50,323 bases of DNA from Thiohalomonas denitrificans (lineage in GTDB: Bacteria; Pseudomonadota; Gammaproteobacteria; Thiohalomonadales; Thiohalomonadaceae). The stretch covers positions 68,089 to 118,411 of the forward strand of contig DYFR01000005.1 of assembly GCA_020725115.1 (NCBI GenBank), read 5' to 3'. Within the stretch, counting starts at the first letter, position 1. Each line of letters begins with the position of its first letter. Below are positions 43,451 through 50,323 of this stretch, piece after piece. The notes below the pieces were generated by a model. It searched no databases, was not told the DNA's origin, and saw nothing but the letters and a program-made list of their open reading frames with translations. The translations under genes were made by a program, and so were the position numbers.

Positions 43451-44239
43451 TCAGAAGAACGTGCCGTCGATGGGCGAGGAGGCGCTGGCGTAGCGCTTGC
43501 GCGGCATGCGGCCGGCGCGGAAGGCCTCGCGGCCGGCCTCCACTGCCTTCTTCATGGCACCGGCCATCAGTACCGGATCTTTGGCGGCGGCGATGGCAGT
43601 GTTCATCAGCACGCCGTCGCAGCCCAGTTCCATGGCGATGGTGGCGTCAGATGCGGTGCCGACACCGGCATCCACCAGCACCGGCACCCTGGCGTTCTGC
43701 ACGATCTCCAGGATGTTGTAGCGGTTCTGGATGCCGAGGCCGGAGCCGATGGGGCCGGCCAGCGGCATCACCGCCACGCAGCCCATTTCCTCCAGGCGCC
43801 TGGCGACGATCGGGTCGTCGGAGGTGTAGACCATCACCTTGAAGCCGTCCTTGATGAGGATTTCGGCGGCCTTCAGCGTGGCGACCACGTCGGGGTAGAG
43901 GGTCTTCTCGTCGCCCAGCACTTCCAGTTTTACCAGGTCGTGGCCGTCGAGCAGTTCGCGCGCCAGCTTGCAGGTGCGCACCGCGTCGTCGACGTTGTAG
44001 CAGCCGGCGGTGTTGGGCAGGTAGGTATAGCGATCGGGCGGCAGTACGTCGAGCAGGTTGGGTTCGCCGGGGTTCTGGCCGATGTTGGTGCGGCGGATCG
44101 CCACGGTGATGATCTCGGCGCCGGCGGCCTCGGTGGCGAGGCGGGTCTGCTCCATGTCCTGGTACTTGCCGGTGCCGGTGAGCAGGCGGGAACGGTAGGT
44201 CTTGCCGGCAATCACCAGCGGGTCATCGATGTTGGGCAT
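43451..44239 (-). CDS. thiG: Thiazole synthase ThiG
   Basis: 262 residues. ThiG forms the thiazole phosphate of thiamine from deoxyxylulose phosphate, dehydroglycine and ThiS thiocarboxylate. Motifs: [55 protein letters not shown] (the Schiff-base Lys), [19 protein letters not shown], and [31 protein letters not shown]. It follows thiS on the same strand by 60 bases. Confidence 0.97.
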   Translation of the reverse strand: MPNIDDPLVIAGKTYRSRLLTGTGKYQDMEQTRLATEAAGAEIITVAIRRTNIGQNPGEPNLLDVLPPDRYTYLPNTAGCYNVDDAVRTCKLARELLDGHDLVKLEVLGDEKTLYPDVVATLKAAEILIKDGFKVMVYTSDDPIVARRLEEMGCVAVMPLAGPIGSGLGIQNRYNILEIVQNARVPVLVDAGVGTASDATIAMELGCDGVLMNTAIAAAKDPVLMAGAMKKAVEAGREAFRAGRMPRKRYASASSPIDGTFF

Positions 44240-44299
44240 GGGGTGTTCCTGCGGCAGTGTGATGCGTGAATGAAGTACGGATTATACGCGCAGCGGCGC

Positions 44300-44500
44300 T
44301 CAGCCGCCGCCGATGGCCTGGACCACTTCGACCTTGTCGCCGGGCTGGAAACAGTGCGTGGCGTAGCTGCTGCGCGGCACGATATCCAGGTTCACTTCCA
44401 TGGCGATGCGTTTGCCGGTCAGCCCCAGGGCCTCGACCAGATCGGCAGCGGTGTAGTTGTCGGGCACCTCGCGTGCCGCGCCGTTGACGTGGATTTTCAT
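44300..44500 (-). CDS. thiS: Sulfur carrier protein ThiS
   Basis: 66 residues with the beta-grasp fold. The C-terminus ends VVQAIGGG, where the terminal Gly is thiocarboxylated. Starting MKIHVNGAAREVPDN is the family pattern; an ATG nine bases upstream (44509) is less usual. It precedes thiG. The gap to the divergent acyl-CoA synthetase has a palindrome. Confidence 0.93.
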   Translation of the reverse strand: MKIHVNGAAREVPDNYTAADLVEALGLTGKRIAMEVNLDIVPRSSYATHCFQPGDKVEVVQAIGGG

Positions 44501-44548
44501 GGGGGGCAAGCCTAGCGGTTGCTGGCCGTGGTCGTCAAACCCGGGCTA

Positions 44549-44568
44549 CTATGGATTTGAATCCATAG
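44549..44568. promoter_or_regulatory. Palindrome CTATGGATT-TG-AATCCATAG
   Basis: A perfect 9+2+9 palindrome lies 20 bases before the acyl-CoA synthetase start and 48 bases upstream of thiS. Size and place suit a repressor operator for the synthetase gene; the binding protein is unknown. Confidence 0.5.
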
Positions 44569-44588
44569 CCGACGCGGGTAGCGACGCC

Positions 44589-46382
44589 ATGCAATCAGAC
44601 TGCACCGACTACATTGCCCCGTCGCAGGCCGGCACCCTGGACGGCCTGCTGCGCGAGCGGGTGCGGCGCAGCCCGCAGGGGCTGGCCTACCGCAGCTTTG
44701 CGCGCGAGGGGGAGCGGTGGAGCGAGTGGAACTGGGGCGAAACGGCGCGGGAGGTGGCGCGCTGGCAGCAGGCCCTGGCCGCCGAGGGGCTGGCCCCCGG
44801 TGATCGGGTTGCCCTGCTGCTGCGCAACTGCCCGCAGTGGGTGTGGTTCGAGCAGGCGGCGCTGGGACTGGGCCTGGTGGTGGTGCCGCTGTATCTGGAG
44901 GATCGCCCCGACAACACCGCGTATATCCTGCAGGACGCCGGGGTGCGGGTGCTGCTGGTGCAGGAAGAGCGCTATGGCCGCCTGCGCGAGATGCTGGAGG
45001 ATGTCGCATGCCTGCAGCGCATCGTGGTGGCGGGTGAGGGTGGCGGCGAAGGGCCGCGTGCCGCTGCCCTGGATGACTGGCTGCCGACGCCGGGCGACCA
45101 TGCGCTGGCGCCCCGTGCCGGGCAGCCCGATGACCTCGCCACCATCGTCTACACCTCGGGCACCACCGGCCGTCCCAAGGGCGTGATGCTCAGTCACCGC
45201 AACATCCTCAGCAATACCGAGGCGGCGCTCAGTCTGGAGCGCTTCCACCCCGACGATCTGTTTCTGTCCTTTCTGCCCCTGTCGCACATGCTGGAGCGCA
45301 TGGCCGGCCATTACCTGCCGATGATGGCCGGCTGCGCGGTGGCCTATGCCCGCTCGGTGCAGCAGCTGGCCGAGGATCTGCAGCAGCAGCGTCCCTCCAT
45401 ACTCATTGCCGTGCCGCGGGTGTTCGAGCGTGTGTACGGCCGCATCCAGGGCGGACTGGCGCAGCGTCCGCCGCTGGCCCGTGCCCTGTTTCACGCCACC
45501 CTGGCGGTGGGCTGGCGGCGCTTCCTGTGGCGGCAGGGACGGGCCGGCTGGTCGTGGCCATTGCTGTTCTGGCCCGTGCTGCAGCGCCTGGTGGCGCACA
45601 AGATCATGCTGCGTCTGGGCGGACGGCTGCGTCTGGCGGTAAGCGGTGGCGCCGCCCTGTCGCCGGCGGTGGCGCGCTTTTTCCTCTCGCTGGGGCTGAA
45701 TCTGGTGCAGGGCTACGGTCTGACCGAGGCGAGTCCGGTGGTGAGCGTCAATCTGCCCGGCGACAACGAGCCATCCAGTGTGGGTCGGCCGCTGCCCGGC
45801 ATCGAGGTGTGTACAGGCGCCAATGAGGAGTTGCTGGTGCGTGGCCCCAACGTGATGCTGGGCTACTGGAATCATCCCGAGGCGACCGCCGCGATCATCG
45901 ATGTGAACGGCTGGCTACACACCGGTGATCAGGTGCACATCGACCAGGGCCGCATCCACATCACCGGGCGGCTGAAAGATATCCTGGTGCTGTCCAACGG
46001 CGAGAAGGTGCCGCCGTCGGAAATGGAGGGCGCGATCATGCTCGATCCGCTGTTTGATCACGCTCTGCTGCTGGGTGAGGGCAAGGCGCACCTGGCCGCA
46101 CTGGTGGTGCTGAACACCGAGCTCTGGCCGGAGCTGGCACAGCAGCTGGGGCTGGATCCTCAGGCGGCGGACAGCCTGAAGTCTCCGGCGCTGCAACGCC
46201 TGCTGCATGAGCGCATCGGCACCCTGTTGCGTGATTTTCCAGGCTACGCCAAGGTGCGCCGGGTGGCGGCCACGCTGGAACCGTGGAGCATCGACAACGG
46301 CCTGCTCACGCCGACCATGAAACTGCGTCGGCGTGAGGTGCAGGCGCGTTATCAGGCGCAGATCGAGGCGCTGTTCCGCTGA
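44589..46382 (+). CDS. Long-chain fatty acid-CoA ligase (AMP-dependent synthetase)
   Basis: 597 residues of the acyl-CoA synthetase family (FadD15-type). The AMP-binding motif is IVYTSGTTGRPKGVMLSH (about 195-212), then LPLSHMLERMAGHYL and QGYGLTEASPVVSVN. The adenylation segments GWLHTGD and GRLKDILVLSNGEKVPPSEME are intact, with the final catalytic Lys in NGLLTPTMKLRR. It activates fatty acids for membrane lipid or beta-oxidation use. ATG 44589 has weak SD support. The upstream palindrome may be its operator. Confidence 0.93.
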   Translation: MQSDCTDYIAPSQAGTLDGLLRERVRRSPQGLAYRSFAREGERWSEWNWGETAREVARWQQALAAEGLAPGDRVALLLRNCPQWVWFEQAALGLGLVVVPLYLEDRPDNTAYILQDAGVRVLLVQEERYGRLREMLEDVACLQRIVVAGEGGGEGPRAAALDDWLPTPGDHALAPRAGQPDDLATIVYTSGTTGRPKGVMLSHRNILSNTEAALSLERFHPDDLFLSFLPLSHMLERMAGHYLPMMAGCAVAYARSVQQLAEDLQQQRPSILIAVPRVFERVYGRIQGGLAQRPPLARALFHATLAVGWRRFLWRQGRAGWSWPLLFWPVLQRLVAHKIMLRLGGRLRLAVSGGAALSPAVARFFLSLGLNLVQGYGLTEASPVVSVNLPGDNEPSSVGRPLPGIEVCTGANEELLVRGPNVMLGYWNHPEATAAIIDVNGWLHTGDQVHIDQGRIHITGRLKDILVLSNGEKVPPSEMEGAIMLDPLFDHALLLGEGKAHLAALVVLNTELWPELAQQLGLDPQAADSLKSPALQRLLHERIGTLLRDFPGYAKVRRVAATLEPWSIDNGLLTPTMKLRRREVQARYQAQIEALFR

Positions 46383-46471
46383 AACCCGCCGGCAGCCGTC
46401 GTCTTGTCTTGGCGTGCGCGGTTCCGCCGCGCTATCGTATGCTCAACCTCACTGGATGAGCTGCCACCGTC

Positions 46472-48187
46472 ATGAAGCCCCGCCTCCTGTTCGACCTCCC
46501 GGTGTTGCGCCCTGCCACGGCGCGCTCCTTTGATATCCGGCCGGCGGCGCTGGATGCCTGGCTGACGCAGTTACCCGTGGCGAGCCTGGGCGAAACCTGT
46601 CGCCAGATATTTCTGGCCTTGTACGAGGTGAATCGCACCCAGCAGCCGCTGCAACAGCGGTTGGCGTTTCTGGAACGGCTGGCCGATCCGCTGGCGCTGG
46701 TGTTGCCGGCGTTGCAGCGCCATTACATCGGCCAGCCCTTCCCGCTGCCGGAGAAGGCGCAGCACATCGCGCGCCTTGCCACCGATCTGCAGGTGGAACT
46801 GGTCATCGGTTATCGTCTGGTGCTGGAGGGGGTGCGGCATCAGTCCTGGTTCAGGCGTTGGGGGCAGGCACAGCGCAAGGCGCTGGCGGCCCACCGCATG
46901 CTGCACTATCTGGGCGGCATCCTGAGCGACTACCAGTGGCAGCACCTGCCCTACCCGCGCGGCGTGTGGCACGCCGTGCACCGCATCTTCCGTCATGAAG
47001 GACGCGTCGGCCGTATGCGTCGGCCGGTGACGAGACTGATGGGTACGGATACCACCAGCACGGTAATGGCGGAATACAAGCGGCTGTTGCTGCGCTCACT
47101 GGTGCCGCCGGCACGTATCAGCGTCGAACAGTGGCAATGCCTCGGCGGTCATCTGGATGGCTGGCTGGGGATGGTCGAGCTGGATCCGATGTCCATCGAG
47201 TACGGTTTCTGGGTGCGCCTCGACAGCGATGCGCCGCCCACCGAGCTGCCGGTGGATTTCACCGCAGCGATGGGCGGCAAGGGCAAGTACACGGTGCTGA
47301 ATACCCGGGGCCTGGTGCAGCATCTGGATCGCCTGCTGGAGGGTGACGCGGCGGCACTGCCTGCCGGCCTGAACCGTGACAGCGTGGAGATGCTGCGCAA
47401 TGTCTGGAGTGGTGCGCGCGGCCGTCATGCCGAACGGCGCAAGGGACGGGGCGAGGAGGTGAAGCTGCTGGTGGGCGTCAATGCCCTGTATCACGCCCTT
47501 TCCAGCACCATGCCGCCGCCGGCCCCGCAGGTGCTGGAGCTGGAGCAGATCGCAACCCCCGCCGGCGGCAAGCCCGCTGTACGGCCACACACGCCGTCCT
47601 GGACCAATACCGTGGTAATGGAACCTCTGCCGCCGCCGATCAGTGCGCGGGTTATCGACCACAGCGAGAGCGGCTATGGACTGGAGCTGCCGGCGGTGAT
47701 CCAGCAGCCCATCAAGGAAGGCGACATCGTTGCCCTGCGCGGCAAGACGGCGCGGCAATGGGAGATCGGTTATGTCTGCTGGCTGCGTGCGGTAGCGGGC
47801 CAGCCGCTGGGGCTGGGCCTGCAACACCTGGCGGTCGAGGTCTTGCCGGTTGAGATCACGGTCGGCCGGGAACAGGGACACAGCGCACCGCTGGGCTGTC
47901 TGCTCGGCAGCACCGCAACGGGCGAGACCGCGCTGTTCATGCCGAACCTGCCAGGCATGGAGCACAAAACCCTGCGACTGGGCTACCGCGGTCATGCCGC
48001 CCCCATCGTATTGCGGGAGCGGTTCGACGGTTCCGCCGAGTTCAGCGCCTTTCTGTTCGATGTATCGCTGCAGGACGAGGCGTCATCCGGCGCGGCGGCG
48101 CAGGAGGCCTGGCGTCATCGGGCCGAGGCGCCGGCCGCCGCCGCCACCGAGGCCGATCGCTACACCGATGTGTGGAATGCCCTTTGA
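46472..48187 (+). CDS. PilZ-like domain protein, paralogue 1
   Basis: 571 residues, cytoplasmic. The N-terminal 300 residues are helical (LGETCRQIFLALYEVNRT … LERLADPLALVLPALQRHYIGQPFPL). The C-terminal part, about residues 390-460, has a PilZ-like pattern: ARVIDHSESGYGLELPAV, then GDIVALRGKTARQWEIGYVCWLRA. PilZ domains bind c-di-GMP, but the usual RxxxR motif cannot be confirmed. Such proteins are often annotated as putative molecular chaperones. A paralogue follows directly. Confidence 0.78.
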   Translation: MKPRLLFDLPVLRPATARSFDIRPAALDAWLTQLPVASLGETCRQIFLALYEVNRTQQPLQQRLAFLERLADPLALVLPALQRHYIGQPFPLPEKAQHIARLATDLQVELVIGYRLVLEGVRHQSWFRRWGQAQRKALAAHRMLHYLGGILSDYQWQHLPYPRGVWHAVHRIFRHEGRVGRMRRPVTRLMGTDTTSTVMAEYKRLLLRSLVPPARISVEQWQCLGGHLDGWLGMVELDPMSIEYGFWVRLDSDAPPTELPVDFTAAMGGKGKYTVLNTRGLVQHLDRLLEGDAAALPAGLNRDSVEMLRNVWSGARGRHAERRKGRGEEVKLLVGVNALYHALSSTMPPPAPQVLELEQIATPAGGKPAVRPHTPSWTNTVVMEPLPPPISARVIDHSESGYGLELPAVIQQPIKEGDIVALRGKTARQWEIGYVCWLRAVAGQPLGLGLQHLAVEVLPVEITVGREQGHSAPLGCLLGSTATGETALFMPNLPGMEHKTLRLGYRGHAAPIVLRERFDGSAEFSAFLFDVSLQDEASSGAAAQEAWRHRAEAPAAAATEADRYTDVWNAL

Positions 48188-48316
48188 AGGCAGCGGCCGG
48201 GCGCATCTGTGGTAAAGTTGCGCGGAACTATTTTCACGGTGAGCGTTCTCATGTTCGCTGGTAAGGAGTGCACTTGGCCATGACGGGATGTCAGCAACAC
48301 ATCACCGTACAGACCG

Positions 48317-50122
48317 ATGACTCCGACACTCAACCTGTCCATCCCGCCACAACACAAGCCCGGCCCCGATTCCTTCGATACGCGTCCTGACGCCGTGCGG
48401 GACTGGCTCGCCCATCTGCCCCTGGGCAATGTCGGCGAGACGGCGCGTCTCATCTACCGTGCCCTGCACGAAACCAACCGTACCGACGTCAACATCCATC
48501 ACCGCCTCGATCTTCTCGAACAGCTGGCGCGGCCGCTGCAGGGCGTGCTGGCCTCCCTCAAGCCTCACTACACCGGCAAACCCTTTCCACTGGACATGAA
48601 GTCGGCACGGGTGGCACAGCTGGCCACCGAGCTGCAGGCAGCGATGGTTGTCGGCTATCAGATAGTGATGCAGCAGAGCGACGCACTGCACTGGTTCCGG
48701 CAGCGCAAATGGGAGCAGGTATGGACCACGGCGCTGCATCGCATGCTGCATTACTTCAGCGGGATATTCTGTATTTACCACCAGTTGCATCTGCCGCCTC
48801 CGCCCGGCGCCTGGCTGATGATCCACAGCGCCTACAGACTGCTGGAGGAGAACCGGTTGCTGGAGACTGTGGTGGCCCCTGTCGGCGCTGGTGCCGAGGC
48901 CAGCAGCCTCGGCCATGAATACAAGCAGTTGCTGCTGCTGGCATTGCTGCCGCCGCAGCGCATACAGCCCGCCCAGCTGGACGAGGTGCGGCGCCACATG
49001 CCGCAGTGGACGGCGGCGCTGGAATTGTCACAGCCGGCCAGGCCGCAGGCCTGTGTCGACGCGTATTGCATCGATCTGGATCAGGATGTCGCGCCGGGAC
49101 CCTTGTGGAAACTGCATCCGGCGCGCGAGCCCAATGTGTACAGTCTGCGCCTGCTGAGCATGACGCCGCTGCTGGAGCATCTGGCCCGGCAGGTGGCGCA
49201 ACAGCGTAACTCGGCGGCGCGCATTACCCTGCCCGGCGGCGCCGACATGCAGCGTGACACGGCAGCGTTATTGCTGACAGCCTGGCAGCAGCCGCCGGCG
49301 CGATCCGATGTGCGCGAGACGGTCGATGGTGGCGTGCACGCGGTGTTCGGATTGCGTGACATTCACGCCCTGCTGTCCGGCGCTGCCACGTCGTCCGCGA
49401 CGCCTGAGGCGGCGGCGGAAACTTCACCGGCACTCCAGATACTTGATGCCGACCGGCAAAAAAAGCAGTCGTTCGCACGCAGCCTGGGTTTTGTCGGCGA
49501 GCGTGATGAAGAGGCCGATATCTGGGACATGGTCTACACCAGCCGGCCCGCGGAGCAGGTCATTTCATGGACCGAGGCGGCGGTGGCCAAGAGCTATACG
49601 CTGGTCAGCGGCACACGGATGAACCGGAGCGCAGGCGGTCTCGGGCTGCGTTTCGCCGCCGGGCAGCTGGGGGCGGTGAGAAATGGCGACCTGGTTGCGG
49701 TCAGTGTTTCCGCTGAGGCAAGCGAATGGAATTTATGCATGGTGTGCTGGTTGCGTTTCGCCACCGATGGTGGGGTTGAGCTTGGAGTGAAGCGCTTGCA
49801 GCAGCAGGTAGTGCCGGCGGCGATTTTCGTCGAGCAGGACGGGCAGCGCAGTGCCCCCATCGATTGTCTGCTGGGAAATGAACAGGATCAGCTGCGCGTG
49901 GTGCTGCCGCAGATGACGGGACTGGCCAACAAGCGCCTGCTGCTGCAGTCCGGCGGTCGCGAGGCGCATATCGTGCTGCTGGAGCAGCTGGAGTCCTCGG
50001 CCCTGTTCCAGATGTTCCGCGGCGTCGAACCCCAGGCACGGCGAGAGCAGAACCCGGCCAGGGCCCCGCTGACGAGGGATGACCCGTTCGACAAGTTCAA
50101 ATCGGTGTGGGAGATACTCTAG
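48317..50122 (+). CDS. PilZ-like domain protein, paralogue 2
   Basis: 601 residues, clearly homologous to paralogue 1: DFDTRPDAVRDWLAHLPLGNVGETARLIYRAL, LEQLARPLQGVLASLKPHYTGKPFPL and an N-terminal helical domain of about 300 residues. The C-terminus has SGTRMNRSAGGLGLRFAAGQLGAVRNGDLVAVS and WNLCMVCWLRF, the PilZ-like part. A 130-base gap separates the genes, so a duplication is likely. A strong terminator follows the stop. Confidence 0.78.
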   Translation: MTPTLNLSIPPQHKPGPDSFDTRPDAVRDWLAHLPLGNVGETARLIYRALHETNRTDVNIHHRLDLLEQLARPLQGVLASLKPHYTGKPFPLDMKSARVAQLATELQAAMVVGYQIVMQQSDALHWFRQRKWEQVWTTALHRMLHYFSGIFCIYHQLHLPPPPGAWLMIHSAYRLLEENRLLETVVAPVGAGAEASSLGHEYKQLLLLALLPPQRIQPAQLDEVRRHMPQWTAALELSQPARPQACVDAYCIDLDQDVAPGPLWKLHPAREPNVYSLRLLSMTPLLEHLARQVAQQRNSAARITLPGGADMQRDTAALLLTAWQQPPARSDVRETVDGGVHAVFGLRDIHALLSGAATSSATPEAAAETSPALQILDADRQKKQSFARSLGFVGERDEEADIWDMVYTSRPAEQVISWTEAAVAKSYTLVSGTRMNRSAGGLGLRFAAGQLGAVRNGDLVAVSVSAEASEWNLCMVCWLRFATDGGVELGVKRLQQQVVPAAIFVEQDGQRSAPIDCLLGNEQDQLRVVLPQMTGLANKRLLLQSGGREAHIVLLEQLESSALFQMFRGVEPQARREQNPARAPLTRDDPFDKFKSVWEIL

Positions 50123-50148
50123 CCCGGATGTTTCATGAAACATCCGGG
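50123..50148. terminator. Perfect 26-base palindrome (CCCGGATGTTTCA)
   Basis: CCCGGATGTTTCA (50123-50135) is followed at once by its complement TGAAACATCCGGG (50136-50148), starting one base after the paralogue 2 stop. It is a strong hairpin followed by CCAGGTTCTTTATCTT, so it is a likely terminator that also insulates the tRNA. Confidence 0.8.
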
Positions 50149-50203
50149 CCAGGTTCTTTATCTTGAGACATGCATCGGGCCGGTAGTATGATGGCCGCCC
50201 GTC

Positions 50204-50277
50204 GCGGGTGTAGTTCAATGGTAGAACGGCAGCTTCCCAAGCTGCATACGAGGGTTCGATTCCCTTCACCCGCTCCA
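50204..50277 (+). tRNA. tRNA-Gly (anticodon CCC)
   Basis: A 74-base cloverleaf including encoded CCA. The acceptor arm is GCGGGTG with CACCCGC and discriminator T, the D-arm is TAGTTCAATGGTAGA, the anticodon stem GCAGC/GCTGC frames loop TTCCCAA (anticodon CCC), and the T-arm is AGGGTTCGATTCCCT. CCC reads GGG codons. Confidence 0.97.
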
Positions 50278-50323
50278 CTGCATCAATCTGCGGACTTCCG
50301 CAGAAGTCCAAGAGAGTCTGCAA

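Noticed and set aside
49733..50323. Minus-strand frame running across the tRNA
   Set aside because: It overlaps tRNA-Gly and the paralogue 2 gene and matches nothing.

Overview
The window looks like chromosome of a GC-rich gammaproteobacterium, possibly a sulfur-oxidising relative of the Chromatiales. The reasons are core gene order typical of the class (gmk-rpoZ-spoT-ridA-recG on one strand, yicC beside them, rph-rdgB-hemW, and thiS-thiG with trmB), a TusA-like sulfur carrier, a DsrC-like protein, and many c-di-GMP signalling genes. The lineage is inferred from gene content only.

Region 1 (1-6267, minus strand): recG, an M48 metalloprotease translationally coupled to an SH3-domain protein, a CHASE2-adenylate cyclase and ridA. 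The gaps carry tandem heptamers and palindromic repeats.

Region 2 (about 6600-18900): an accessory island, partly AT-rich, that separates ridA from spoT. It opens with integron-type gene cassettes without an integrase: an attC-like site at 6615-6674, a 162-residue membrane protein, a second attC-like site at 7205-7278, a PD-(D/E)XK-like protein, and a broken third site near 8192. Next come two small membrane proteins and a probable defence operon (9197-15245): a GHKL (MORC/MutL-like) ATPase carrying a C-terminal nuclease-like motif, a DNA methyltransferase, a Z1-domain superfamily II helicase and an unrecognised 153-residue partner. Near-identical palindromic elements in opposite orientation bound this part at 8232-8283 and 16131-16181. 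An HxlR regulator with a divergent nitroreductase, a TusA-like protein and a PPK2 kinase follow, with a shortened third element at 17577-17608.

Region 3 (19008-33639): spoT, rpoZ, gmk, an inserted higBA toxin-antitoxin pair and yicC on the minus strand. On the plus strand are a Ser/Thr kinase with its PP2C phosphatase, rph, rdgB and a small Cys protein. A 1129-residue GAF-PAS-GGDEF-EAL protein is coupled to a lipoprotein substrate-binding protein (a possible sensory pair). Then come hemW, an overlapping Rof-like gene and a two-helix membrane protein.

Region 4 (33643-50323): a DsrC-like protein lacking the usual cysteines, an HD-GYP phosphodiesterase, an RlmN-like radical SAM enzyme, a polysaccharide pyruvyl transferase-like protein, an exported repeat protein split by a frameshift, a VOC protein preceded by a truncated PhnB-like remnant, an orphan HTH protein, a DUF4124 protein, trmB, corA, thiG, thiS, a long-chain acyl-CoA synthetase, two tandem paralogues with PilZ-like C-termini, and tRNA-Gly(CCC). 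No CRISPR array, complete insertion sequence, integrase or rRNA gene was seen.
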